From NCBI RefSeq assembly GCF_900105675.1, contig NZ_LT629786.1:4216001-4280000 (forward strand): a stretch of DNA of 64,000 bases, given 5' to 3'. Under the pieces are notes generated by a model. It did no database searches. It was not told the origin of the DNA and saw only the letters and a list, made by a program, of their open reading frames with translations. Below are positions 19,512 through 27,732 of the stretch, in pieces (within the stretch, counting starts at the first letter, position 1; every line of letters begins with the position of its first letter). The stretch is from Pseudomonas synxantha (lineage in GTDB: Bacteria > Pseudomonadota > Gammaproteobacteria > Pseudomonadales > Pseudomonadaceae). The position numbers and the translations under genes were made by a program.

Positions 19512-20480
19512 TTGAGCAATGTCTCGATTTACCGCCTCGGCCTGATGTGGGTGCTGGGGGCGGGCCTAGCGGTGCCGTTGATGGCCGCACCGCTGGACGA
19601 AGCGCTCAAGCCCCTGCCGGCCATTGCGGTACTTGACCCGGCCAAAGTCGAACTGGGCCGCCAACTGTTCAATGAGCCACGGCTGTCGGTCAACAACACG
19701 CTGTCCTGCGCCAGCTGTCACCACCTGGAAACCAGTGGTGCCGATGACAAAGCCTTCTCCCTGGGCTTTGACGGCAAGCCGGTGTCCCTCAACACGCCCA
19801 CCGTGTTCAACGCCAGCCTTAATTTCAAGCAGTTCTGGGATGGACGGGTCAATACCCTGCAAGCGCAGGTCGAACACGTAGTAATCAGTCCGGTGGAAAT
19901 GGGCAGTGACTGGAAAACCGTGGTGCAGAACCTGTCCTCCCTGCCCGTCTACCAGAACGCGTTCAAGCAGGCGTACGCCGACGGCGTCACCGCAGCCAAT
20001 GTGCAAGACGCCCTGGCCACCTATGAGCGTACGCTGCTGACCCCCAACTCGCGGTTTGACCAGTACCTGCTGGGTAATACCGAGATTTTGACGATCCAGG
20101 AAAAGTACGGCTACCAGCGCTTCAAGGACTACGGGTGCATCGCCTGCCACCAGGGGGTGAATATCGGCGGCAACATGTTCCAGAAATTCGGCGTGATGGG
20201 CGACTATTTCAAGGCCCGCGGCAACCCGCTGGAATCGGACCTGGGCCGCTATCTGGTGACCCAGGATGAAGAAGACCGGCATGTGTTCAAGGTACCCAGC
20301 CTGCGCAATGTGGCGGTCACCGCGCCGTACTTCCACGACGCCTCGGCCAAGACCCTGGAGGAGGCCGTCGACGTGATGTTCAAATACCAGCTGGGACGCA
20401 CGCCGAGCCAGGAAGACAAGGACCTGATCATCCAGTTCCTCAAGACCTTGACCGGCGAATGGGCGGGCAAGCCACTATGA
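19512..20480 (+). CDS. Dihaem cytochrome c peroxidase family protein
   Basis: The product carries a signal sequence (YRLGLMWVLGAGLAVPLMAA) and two haem-c attachment motifs, CASCH and CIACH. It also has the family segments KVELGRQLFNEPRLS, LNTPTVFNASLNF, QFWDGR and FKVPSLRNVAVTAPYFHD. It should reduce hydrogen peroxide in the periplasm using electrons from c-type cytochromes. A TTG at 19512 is chosen because AAGGAG lies 7 bases upstream; the ATG at 19491 would place this ribosome site inside the gene. The stop overlaps the ATG of the next kinase gene (ATGA), so it is co-translated with it, which hints at a redox or peroxide input to the signalling locus. Confidence 0.88.
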   Translation: MSNVSIYRLGLMWVLGAGLAVPLMAAPLDEALKPLPAIAVLDPAKVELGRQLFNEPRLSVNNTLSCASCHHLETSGADDKAFSLGFDGKPVSLNTPTVFNASLNFKQFWDGRVNTLQAQVEHVVISPVEMGSDWKTVVQNLSSLPVYQNAFKQAYADGVTAANVQDALATYERTLLTPNSRFDQYLLGNTEILTIQEKYGYQRFKDYGCIACHQGVNIGGNMFQKFGVMGDYFKARGNPLESDLGRYLVTQDEEDRHVFKVPSLRNVAVTAPYFHDASAKTLEEAVDVMFKYQLGRTPSQEDKDLIIQFLKTLTGEWAGKPL

Positions 20481-22303
20481 GCCGCTCGTCACGCGTGTCA
20501 CGACGCCGCATCAGCCAGATGCTCTTGGGCTTGATAACCCTGCTGCTGGTTTCGACGCTGGTGTTTCTGTACCTCAAGTCCTCCCGCGACCAGACGGCCA
20601 GTTATACCCAGTCACGGGACCTGATCCGCCAGCTCCAGCAGCTCAATGCCCAGTGGGACAGCGAAGTGCTCAAGGCGCGAATTGCGATTACCCACAACTA
20701 CGATCCTCTGGTCACGCCGCTGGCGGAAATGACGCGTCTATGGGCTGACCTGCAGAGCCGCGACACCTATCACAATCCGGTCGACCTGCCGCGTTGGCGC
20801 AGCAGCCAGGAAGCCTATCAGGCCGCCATCCAGGAAAAAGCGCGATTGGTGGACCAGTTCAAATCCCACAACGCGGTATTGCGCAACTCCCTGGCCTTTC
20901 TGCCGACGGCCGAAGACGATATCCAGGCCCAATTCAATGAAATTGACGATGAAGGCCGGCTGCGCCTGCAAGGCGTGGCCACCGACACCTACGACCTGCT
21001 GCTCAGCAGCCTGGAGTTTGCCCAGGTTACCAGCGACGAGCGCGCTGCCGATATCCTGGTAGGCCTGGGCAAGCTGGCGATCAACAAGGAGAGCCTGCCC
21101 AGCGACTTCCAGGCGCCGGTGGAGATCCTCAGCAATCACATCTCGCTGATCCTGCGCGAGCAGCCGCTGGTCAACAGCCTGCTTGAGCGGATTGCCGCGG
21201 TCCCGGTAGCCGAACGCCTGGACGAGCTGACCACCCACCTCAACCAGGACCAGCAAACGGCCGATCTGGTTGATCATCAATACCATCGCTACCTGTTGGT
21301 ATTCTCGACCTTGCTGGTGGTGTTGCTGCTCTACCTGGCGATGCGCCTGCTGCGCAGTTTCGCCGAGATCAACCGGGTCAATCGTGCCTTGCAGGCGGCC
21401 AACGAAACCCTGGAGCAACGGGTGGAACGCCGCACCCAACAGCTCAAGGATGCCCAGAGCGAACTGATGGACAGCGCCCGCCAGGCCGGCATGGCCGAGA
21501 TCGCCACCAACGTGCTGCACAATGTCGGCAACGTGCTCAACAGCGTGAATATCTCCGCCGACCTGGTCACGCGCACATTGCGCAATAGCAAGGCACAGGG
21601 CCTGGGCAAGGCCATGCAATTGCTCAACGAGCACCCCGACGACCTGGCTACCTTCCTTACAGAGGATGCCAAAGGCAAATTGCTGCCGGGCTATTTGAAC
21701 CAACTGGTGGACGCGATTGCACTTGAACAGCAAGGCATGGCCGACGAGCTGACGCAATTGAGCAAGAGCGTCGACCACATCAAGGACATCGTCTCGACCC
21801 AACAGTCCTATGCGGGGGCTTCATCATTGCTCGAACCCGTCGACATCGGTGCCCTGATGGACGACGCCTTGCGCATGAACGCCGGCGCCCTGAGCCGTCA
21901 TCACGTCACCGTGGTCAAGGAGTACGCGCAGGTGCCGCAGATTCTCGGCGACAAGCACCGGCTGCTGCTGATCATGGTCAACCTGATCAGCAACGCCAAG
22001 TACGCCATGACCGGCCTCAGCGACCGGCCACGCCAGATGACCCTGACGGTGCTGCCGGGGGCTGACGACACCTTGAAGATCAGCGTGAAGGATGACGGCG
22101 AAGGGATACCGCCCGAAAACATGATCCGGATCTTCACCCACGGCTTTACCACGCGCAAGGAAGGCCATGGCTTCGGCCTGCACAGCTGCGCCCTGGCGGC
22201 CGTGGAAATGAATGGCCAGCTCAGCGCCCACAGCGACGGGCCGGGCCGTGGTGCTGTGTTTACCTTGACCATCCCTCTCACTCACGCCGGAACAACCCCA
22301 TGA
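20477..22303 (+). CDS. Membrane sensor histidine kinase with atypical phospho-acceptor region
   Basis: The 608-residue kinase has a first membrane helix (MLLGLITLLLVSTLVFLYL), a periplasmic helical sensor of roughly 240 residues, and a second helix (LLVFSTLLVVLLLYLAMRLL). A coiled coil and an ATPase domain follow, with NLISNAKYAM (N box), KDDGEGI (G1) and GHGFGLHS (G2). The likely phospho-histidine is H348 in VLHNVGNVLNSV, a variant of the usual H-E-x-x-N/T-P box. It overlaps the peroxidase gene upstream and the hybrid kinase gene downstream by four bases each. The sensor type could be a DAHL-like helical domain, judged only from its helical, low-complexity look. Confidence 0.88.
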   Translation: MSRSSRVSRRRISQMLLGLITLLLVSTLVFLYLKSSRDQTASYTQSRDLIRQLQQLNAQWDSEVLKARIAITHNYDPLVTPLAEMTRLWADLQSRDTYHNPVDLPRWRSSQEAYQAAIQEKARLVDQFKSHNAVLRNSLAFLPTAEDDIQAQFNEIDDEGRLRLQGVATDTYDLLLSSLEFAQVTSDERAADILVGLGKLAINKESLPSDFQAPVEILSNHISLILREQPLVNSLLERIAAVPVAERLDELTTHLNQDQQTADLVDHQYHRYLLVFSTLLVVLLLYLAMRLLRSFAEINRVNRALQAANETLEQRVERRTQQLKDAQSELMDSARQAGMAEIATNVLHNVGNVLNSVNISADLVTRTLRNSKAQGLGKAMQLLNEHPDDLATFLTEDAKGKLLPGYLNQLVDAIALEQQGMADELTQLSKSVDHIKDIVSTQQSYAGASSLLEPVDIGALMDDALRMNAGALSRHHVTVVKEYAQVPQILGDKHRLLLIMVNLISNAKYAMTGLSDRPRQMTLTVLPGADDTLKISVKDDGEGIPPENMIRIFTHGFTTRKEGHGFGLHSCALAAVEMNGQLSAHSDGPGRGAVFTLTIPLTHAGTTP

Positions 22304-23679
22304 ACAAACCGCCCAACCGGCGCGTCCTGCTGATTGATGACACGCCGTCCATCCATGACGATTTTCGCAAGATCCTGATGCCGGCGGTGGAATCCAACCA
22401 AGCGTTGGACGCTATGGAGTCAGCCCTGTTTGGTGAAACCGCCAAACCTCAGGCCCAGGCGTTCGAGCTGCATTCGGCCTATGGCGGCGAAGAAGGCCTG
22501 GGCTTGCTGACCACCGCCATGGCCGAAAAACGCCCCTATGCCTTGGCCTTTGTCGACATGCGCATGCCCCAGGGCTGGGACGGTGCCCGCACGATTGAAG
22601 AATTGTGGAAAGTCGCCCCCGACCTGCAAGTGGTGGTGTGTACCGCGTACTCCGATTACTCCTGGGAAGACCTGCTGTTTCGCCTGCATGCCCACGAGCG
22701 CTTGCTGATCCTGAAAAAACCCTTCGACAACATTGAAGTCCAGCAAATGGCCAACACCCTGGCCAACAAATGGGACATGGCCCGCCGTGCCTCCCTGCAA
22801 ACCGAGCAGCTGGAGCAACTGGTGGCACAGCGCACCCAGGCGCTGCAACTGGAAATCGACGAGCGCAAGCTGTTGGAAAGCCAACTGGTGCAATCGGAGA
22901 AACTCGCCTCATTGGGGCAACTCGCAGCCGGAGTCGCCCATGAGATCAACAACCCGGTAGGCTTCATTTCCTCCAACCTCAGTACCCTCGACAGTTACTT
23001 CAATCGACTGCAGCAGATGCTCGAGGCCTACCAGCACAGCGAAGCGTTCATTACGGCGCAGGACCAGCGCGATCAACTCCTGGCACTGCGCACGACGCTG
23101 GAGTTGGACTTTCTCAGGGAGGACATTCCGATCCTGATACGCGAATCCAAGGAGGGCATTGGCCGCGTGGTACAGATCGTCAAGGACCTGAAGAATTTCT
23201 CACGAGTGGATAACGACCAGACCTGGCAGTTCGCCAACTTGCAGCACGGCATCGATTCAACATTGAATATTGTCGCCAGCGAACTCAAGTACAAGGCCGA
23301 CGTGATCAAGCACTATGCGCCCTTGCCAGACATCGAATGCCTGGTCTCGCAGCTCAATCAGGTAGTGATGAACCTGGTGATCAACGCAGCCCAAGCCATG
23401 GGCCCGGAGCGTGGCACCATTACCATCAGCAACGGCGTGGAAGGCGAGAACGTCTGGCTGGAAGTGGCCGACAACGGCTGTGGGATTGCGCCTGAAACCG
23501 TGCAGAAGATCTTCGACCCGTTTTTCACCACCAAGCCGGTGGGCGAAGGTACGGGGTTGGGGCTGTCACTGTCCTATGGCATCGTCAAGAAACACCGCGG
23601 CGATATTTGCGTCAGCAGTGAACTGGGCAAGGGCACGACCTTTCGGGTGGTACTGCCGATTCGGCAGACGGCGGCGTAG
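22300..23679 (+). CDS. Receiver-histidine kinase hybrid protein
   Basis: The 459-residue cytoplasmic protein has an N-terminal receiver ([17 protein letters not shown], phospho-site D86 in [11 protein letters not shown]), a coiled coil, and a kinase core. The core contains H214 in [12 protein letters not shown], the N box [18 protein letters not shown] and [11 protein letters not shown]. Having the receiver before the kinase suggests it takes phosphate or input from the preceding membrane kinase and relays it, possibly to the paralogous receiver of the EAL protein. Translation is coupled to the upstream kinase by an ATGA overlap. It is the last gene of the set and is convergent with the L31 gene. 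Confidence 0.9.
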   Translation: MNKPPNRRVLLIDDTPSIHDDFRKILMPAVESNQALDAMESALFGETAKPQAQAFELHSAYGGEEGLGLLTTAMAEKRPYALAFVDMRMPQGWDGARTIEELWKVAPDLQVVVCTAYSDYSWEDLLFRLHAHERLLILKKPFDNIEVQQMANTLANKWDMARRASLQTEQLEQLVAQRTQALQLEIDERKLLESQLVQSEKLASLGQLAAGVAHEINNPVGFISSNLSTLDSYFNRLQQMLEAYQHSEAFITAQDQRDQLLALRTTLELDFLREDIPILIRESKEGIGRVVQIVKDLKNFSRVDNDQTWQFANLQHGIDSTLNIVASELKYKADVIKHYAPLPDIECLVSQLNQVVMNLVINAAQAMGPERGTITISNGVEGENVWLEVADNGCGIAPETVQKIFDPFFTTKPVGEGTGLGLSLSYGIVKKHRGDICVSSELGKGTTFRVVLPIRQTAA

Positions 23680-23699
23680 GGCACGCCGCCGAATCATGC

Positions 23700-23972
23700 T
23701 CAAGCGTCAGCCTTTTTTGGACTCGAACCAAAGGATGCAAAGCGCTTGTTGAACCCGGCAATCCGGCCTTCGGCCTGGGTCTTGCGCTGCTGGCCGGTGT
23801 AAATCGGGTGCGACGCGCTGGACACGTCCAACGGGATGTAGGGATAGGTGTTGCCATCGCTGTGTTTGTGGGTGCGGTCGCTGTCGGCGGTGGAGCCGAT
23901 CAGGAAGAACACATCGGCGGCAGTGTCGTGGAACAGCACGGTGCGATAGTCAGGGTGGATACCAGCTTTCAT
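23700..23972 (-). CDS. rpmE2: Ribosomal protein L31 type B (zinc-independent paralogue)
   Basis: The 90-residue product begins [20 protein letters not shown] and continues through [36 protein letters not shown], the signature of type B L31 (YkgM). It contains no zinc-binding cysteines. In many bacteria this form replaces the zinc-containing L31 during zinc shortage and is repressed by Zur. The ATG at 23972 has GGAGG directly upstream, and a Zur-like palindrome at 24004-24020 sits 31 bases before the start, in agreement with that regulation. Confidence 0.93.
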   Translation of the reverse strand: MKAGIHPDYRTVLFHDTAADVFFLIGSTADSDRTHKHSDGNTYPYIPLDVSSASHPIYTGQQRKTQAEGRIAGFNKRFASFGSSPKKADA

Positions 23973-24003
23973 AAGGCCTCCGGGGCGTCTGGGTGTAATT
24001 TGA

Positions 24004-24020
24004 GTGTTATACAGTAACAC
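24004..24020. promoter_or_regulatory. Zur-like box upstream of rpmE2
   Basis: GTGTTATACAGTAACAC is a perfect GTGTTA-N5-TAACAC inverted repeat. Its core GTTA-N5-TAAC is shared with the site before the TonB receptor gene at 53608-53620, and it resembles the proteobacterial Zur consensus. Confidence 0.75.
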
Positions 24021-24187
24021 AAGAAAACACACCCAAACGAGAACCTATTGCAATAATGGTAGACCGCAAAGCTCTAAGGGCTCCCTGGAACCTGTGACCC
24101 ACGAAACCCGCAGGCCCGTTTCTGCCCGTCAAACGCCGGGGTCCAAGCCGATTTCATGGGAGCCCCCAGCCGCTTGACCCGACGGCC

Positions 24188-25051
24188 TTAACTGCGCACA
24201 GCATCCAATGCTGACTTGACCACCTGCGGCGTGGACTCGTTGTTGCGCACCGTATCGGCATAGCCTTGGGCGATGCCCTTGAAGTCACCACTCACAGCGC
24301 TGGCAAGGGCCTTATCGAAACCATCAGCTCGGGTTTTGTCAAAACCGGCCTTGGCCCCCTCGATAGCCCCGTCTATCCCCGGTTCCGAGTTGCTGATCCC
24401 ATTGAAAACATTGCTGAGACCCGGGATGAACCAGGTTTTCTTTCCAACTTCACCCGCGAACCACTGCAGGTCACTTTTGACCGTACCGTCCTTCTTGACA
24501 TAGTTGTCTTTGGTCGAATCCAGGCGGTGGTCATCGCGCAGTGCGGTATAACCCTGCTCCGTAAAGTCCTTCCACATGCCTGCCGGCGTACCACGCCTGG
24601 CATCGCCGCTGCTGGTGATACCTTCGAGTTCGCCATTATCGTGAGCTTTGCCACGATGTTCACCGTTAGCCGATAAGGATGTATCAATGTAGTTGAGCAC
24701 CCGCGCGGCGTTGAATGCGGCATCGGCTCGTGCCTCCGGGTCTTTGTTGTTAATCGTCCAGTCCCCCAAACGTCGGTAGGCCCATTCACGATTGATATCT
24801 TTCTGATGACCAAGGTTCTTGAGGATCGGATTGTCGGCGATGATCTGTTCCGCGGAACGGTTATCACCCGAAGGGCGGCCCGTGGCGAAATTCGGTTTTC
24901 GCCGCACATCCTGTTCGGGCTTCTCGATACCTTCCATCAGTTTGCGCTCTTGGGCGATATGCGCAGCAGCCATTTCCTCATGATCATCGGCTAAGTAATC
25001 TGAAGCGTTAAAGATACTTCCACTAGCACCAACATTGCTCAATGTAGTCAT
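24188..25051 (-). CDS. Orphan protein, possibly HrpK-like (type III secretion-associated)
   Basis: The 287-residue product is hydrophilic, without signal peptide or membrane helix. Segments such as DNRSAEQIIADNPILKNLG, a helical ADAAFNAARVLNYID run, and DARRGTPAGMWKDFTEQGY with LQWFAGEVGKK recall HrpK-type proteins of plant-associated pseudomonads, as far as I remember them. The match was not searched and is uncertain. The gene and the ~270 bases upstream appear less GC-rich than their neighbours, suggesting horizontal acquisition. No type III secretion genes are visible in this window. The N-terminus (MTTLSNVGASGSIFNASDYL) is serine- and asparagine-rich, as in many type III substrates. Confidence 0.45.
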   Translation of the reverse strand: MTTLSNVGASGSIFNASDYLADDHEEMAAAHIAQERKLMEGIEKPEQDVRRKPNFATGRPSGDNRSAEQIIADNPILKNLGHQKDINREWAYRRLGDWTINNKDPEARADAAFNAARVLNYIDTSLSANGEHRGKAHDNGELEGITSSGDARRGTPAGMWKDFTEQGYTALRDDHRLDSTKDNYVKKDGTVKSDLQWFAGEVGKKTWFIPGLSNVFNGISNSEPGIDGAIEGAKAGFDKTRADGFDKALASAVSGDFKGIAQGYADTVRNNESTPQVVKSALDAVRS

Positions 25052-25325
25052 ACAAAAATCACTTGTTCTAGTCGTTATAAACTCCGTCTTGAAAAATGCG
25101 TCCTTGGCCTACCAGCGCGATCTGGTCACACCCAGATGCCGAACCAGGTGCCTAAAGAGTGGTAACGCTGCAGTCATCGGTTCCTCTATGACGTTGATAG
25201 ATATTTTTTACTGTACAAAGATTCGCACGCACAAATACGCGACGGGAAGATCAACCTTGTCCGTGCTTTATCGACAGGCGCAGAATGGGTAATCGACCTT
25301 CAGAGTTGAAACCAAGGAAAACCGT

Positions 25326-26945
25326 ATGAGTCTGTCTTTGTTAAGCCGTTACGCCTTCTTTGCCGTGTGCGTCATTTTCACCCTCGCCAGCCTCCCTTTT
25401 ATCGAACATGAATGGCTGTGGCCCATCACCCTGGTCACCGGCATCCTCAGCCTGATCGGTATTTTCGACCTGCTGCAAAGCCCCCACGCGGTGCGCCGCA
25501 ACTACCCGATCCTGGGCAATATCCGTTACCTGGTGGAAGGTATCCGCCCGGAAATCCGCCAGTACCTGCTGGAGTCCGACAGCGACGCCCTGCCCTTCTC
25601 CCGGGCACAGCGTTCACTGGTGTACTCGCGTGCCAAGAACGAAACGGCGGACAAGCCCTTCGGCACCTTGATTGACGTGTACCAGTCGGGCTTCGAATTT
25701 ATCGGCCACTCCATGCGCCCGGCGCCGTTGAGTGACCCCAGTGCCTTTCGCGTGATGGTCGGCGGCCCACAGTGCACGCAGCCGTACTCGGCGTCGGTGT
25801 TCAATATCTCGGCGATGAGCTTTGGCTCGTTGAGTGCCAACGCGATTCGCGCCCTCAACCAGGGCGCCAAGCTCGGCAATTTTGCCCATGACACCGGTGA
25901 AGGCAGCATCAGCCCCTACCATCGCGAAAACGGCGGCGACCTGACCTGGGAACTGGGCAGCGGGTACTTCGGCTGCCGCACCAGCGACGGTCGTTTTGAC
26001 CCGGAACGCTTCGCCGTGCAGGCGCAGAACCCGCAAGTGCGCATGATTGAAATCAAGATGAGCCAGGGCGCGAAGCCCGGCCATGGCGGGATTCTGCCCA
26101 AGCACAAGGTCACCCAGGAAATCGCTGATACCCGCGGCATCATGATGGGCGAAGACTGCATCTCGCCATCGCGGCACAGTGCGTTTTCCACGCCAATCGA
26201 GCTGATGCAGTTCATCGCCCAGTTGCGTGAACTGTCCGGCGGCAAGCCGGTAGGCTTCAAGTTTTGCCTGGGCCACCCCTGGGAATTCATGGGCATCGCC
26301 AAGGCCATGCTCGAAACAGGCATCCTCCCGGACTTTATCGTGGTCGATGGCAAGGAAGGCGGGACCGGCGCCGCGCCGGTGGAGTTCACCGACCATATCG
26401 GCGTGCCGCTGCGTGAGGGCCTGCTGTTTGTGCACAACACCCTGGTGGGGCTGAACCTGCGCGACAAGATCAAGCTTGGCGCCAGCGGCAAGATCGTCAG
26501 CGCCTTCGATATCGCCAGCGTCCTGGCCATCGGCGCCGACTGGGCCAACTCGGCGCGCGGCTTCATGTTCGCCATCGGCTGCATCCAGTCGCAAAGCTGC
26601 CACACCAACAAATGTCCGACCGGCGTCGCCACCCAGGACCCACTGCGCCAACGCGCCCTGGTGGTGCCAGACAAAGCCCAGCGCGTGTTCAACTTCCACC
26701 GCAACACCCTGCACGCCTTGGCGGAAATGCTCGCCGCTGCCGGCCTGGATCATCCCTCGCAGTTGTCGGCCAAGCACCTGGTGCGGCGCATGTCGGCGAC
26801 CGAGATCAAGCTGTTCTCGCAGTTGCATGTGTTCTTGAAACCCGGTGAATTGCTCACCGGCGAAGTGAACGGTGAGTTCTATTCACGCATGTGGCAAATG
26901 GCACGAGCGGATAGTTTTGAACCCCATGAAGTCGCCGCTGCCTGA
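25326..26945 (+). CDS. FMN-binding glutamate synthase-like protein, membrane-anchored
   Basis: The 539-residue protein opens with two hydrophobic segments (LLSRYAFFAVCVIFTLASLP and WLWPITLVTGILSLIGIFDLL), followed by a glutamate synthase-type FMN barrel. Recognisable parts are SASVFNISAMSFGSLS, NQGAKLGNFAHDTGEGS, QGAKPGHGG and DGKEGGTGAAP. The cysteine cluster CIQSQSCHTNKCPTG would bind an iron-sulphur centre. It lacks the amidotransferase and other GltB parts, so it is one of the stand-alone GltS-domain proteins whose reaction is not established. AAGGAAAA lies before the ATG. The small monooxygenase and cupin genes follow closely and probably form one operon with it. Confidence 0.85.
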   Translation: MSLSLLSRYAFFAVCVIFTLASLPFIEHEWLWPITLVTGILSLIGIFDLLQSPHAVRRNYPILGNIRYLVEGIRPEIRQYLLESDSDALPFSRAQRSLVYSRAKNETADKPFGTLIDVYQSGFEFIGHSMRPAPLSDPSAFRVMVGGPQCTQPYSASVFNISAMSFGSLSANAIRALNQGAKLGNFAHDTGEGSISPYHRENGGDLTWELGSGYFGCRTSDGRFDPERFAVQAQNPQVRMIEIKMSQGAKPGHGGILPKHKVTQEIADTRGIMMGEDCISPSRHSAFSTPIELMQFIAQLRELSGGKPVGFKFCLGHPWEFMGIAKAMLETGILPDFIVVDGKEGGTGAAPVEFTDHIGVPLREGLLFVHNTLVGLNLRDKIKLGASGKIVSAFDIASVLAIGADWANSARGFMFAIGCIQSQSCHTNKCPTGVATQDPLRQRALVVPDKAQRVFNFHRNTLHALAEMLAAAGLDHPSQLSAKHLVRRMSATEIKLFSQLHVFLKPGELLTGEVNGEFYSRMWQMARADSFEPHEVAAA

Positions 26946-26956
26946 GGACGCCCGCC

Positions 26957-27241
26957 ATGTTGAAAGTCATCGCCGAGGATTTCATCCGGCCTGAACACCT
27001 GGAGACTGTGCGCCCGTGGTACGCAGAACTGGTGGAAAAAACCCGCCAGGAACCGCTGTGCATCGCCTACGATCTGTTCGTTGACCAGAAAGACCCGGGA
27101 CACTTTATTTTTATCGAACAATGGCCCGATCAGGCGGCGCTGGATGCGCACTTCCAGACCGAGCACTTCAAACGGTTGGTGCCGCAGATCAACGCCTATC
27201 AGGCCGAGCCGTGCAGGTTCTTGTTGATGGACGCTTTCTGA
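26957..27241 (+). CDS. Small antibiotic-biosynthesis-monooxygenase (ABM/YgiN-like) protein
   Basis: The 94-residue protein has the ferredoxin-like ABM pattern: MLKVIAEDFIRPEHLE, an acid-rich central strand, FIFIEQWPDQAALDAHFQTEHFK and a closing strand. Members include quinol monooxygenases and haem-degrading enzymes; the reaction here is not known. GAGGA lies upstream of the ATG, and the gene begins 11 bases after the glutamate synthase-like gene, indicating co-transcription. Confidence 0.8.
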   Translation: MLKVIAEDFIRPEHLETVRPWYAELVEKTRQEPLCIAYDLFVDQKDPGHFIFIEQWPDQAALDAHFQTEHFKRLVPQINAYQAEPCRFLLMDAF

Positions 27242-27303
27242 AAATACCCATTTACCCGCTGAACCGGACCACCGACGGCATCGTTGAAAACAAGGAGACT
27301 CAC

Positions 27304-27600
27304 ATGCCGTTATTGGACTTCGTCGCCATCGCCGAGCAATTGCCTGAAAGCTGGAAATCCACCGGCCTGGGCCAGGTCGGCTCAGCGCGGATCAAGGTGT
27401 TACGCATGGATGGGCAGGCGTATGAAGAAGAAACCCATGATTACAACGAAGGACTGCTGGTAGTCAGCGGCCTGTTGCGCTTGAGCATCGCCGACAAGAA
27501 GATCCGAGTGGGTGCCGGCCAGATGTACCTTGTCGAAGCGGGTACTGCTCATGCCGTGCTGCCCGGTAGCGAAGGCACGCTGGTCATCATTGATGTCTAG
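27304..27600 (+). CDS. Small cupin-domain protein
   Basis: The 98-residue product starts MPLLDFVAIAEQLPESWKS behind an AAGGAG ribosome site, which fixes this start over a longer frame. The cupin barrel shows EEETHDYNEGLLVVSGLLRLS (motif 1, with a metal-binding histidine and glutamate) and GQMYLVEAGTAHAVLPG (motif 2, with a second histidine). Role unknown. It probably forms an operon with the two preceding genes. Confidence 0.82.
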   Translation: MPLLDFVAIAEQLPESWKSTGLGQVGSARIKVLRMDGQAYEEETHDYNEGLLVVSGLLRLSIADKKIRVGAGQMYLVEAGTAHAVLPGSEGTLVIIDV

Positions 27601-27732
27601 AGACATCCAGTAATATCCACCCTTTGCATTTGCTTACAAATACCGCCAACCTGCGCCCGCCCGATGTGCGGCGTACGACAACCCGCGCACTCACCTATCG
27701 TCATTCAACAACTTGTTCAAGAGCCCGCTGCC

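Noticed and set aside
17519..19519. 666-codon open frame antisense to the REC-GGDEF-EAL gene
   Set aside because: The opposite strand has complete receiver, GGDEF and EAL motifs. The antisense frame is long because of high third-position GC and has no recognisable domain.
24078..24165. GGGCTCCC/GGGAGCCC inverted arms between rpmE2 and the HrpK-like gene
   Set aside because: The arms are only 8 bp and 72 bases apart in a GC-rich genome, so chance is likely.
25035..25292. 85-codon open frame upstream of the GltS-like gene
   Set aside because: No ribosome site, no family resemblance, and it overlaps the start of the HrpK-like gene; more likely promoter DNA.
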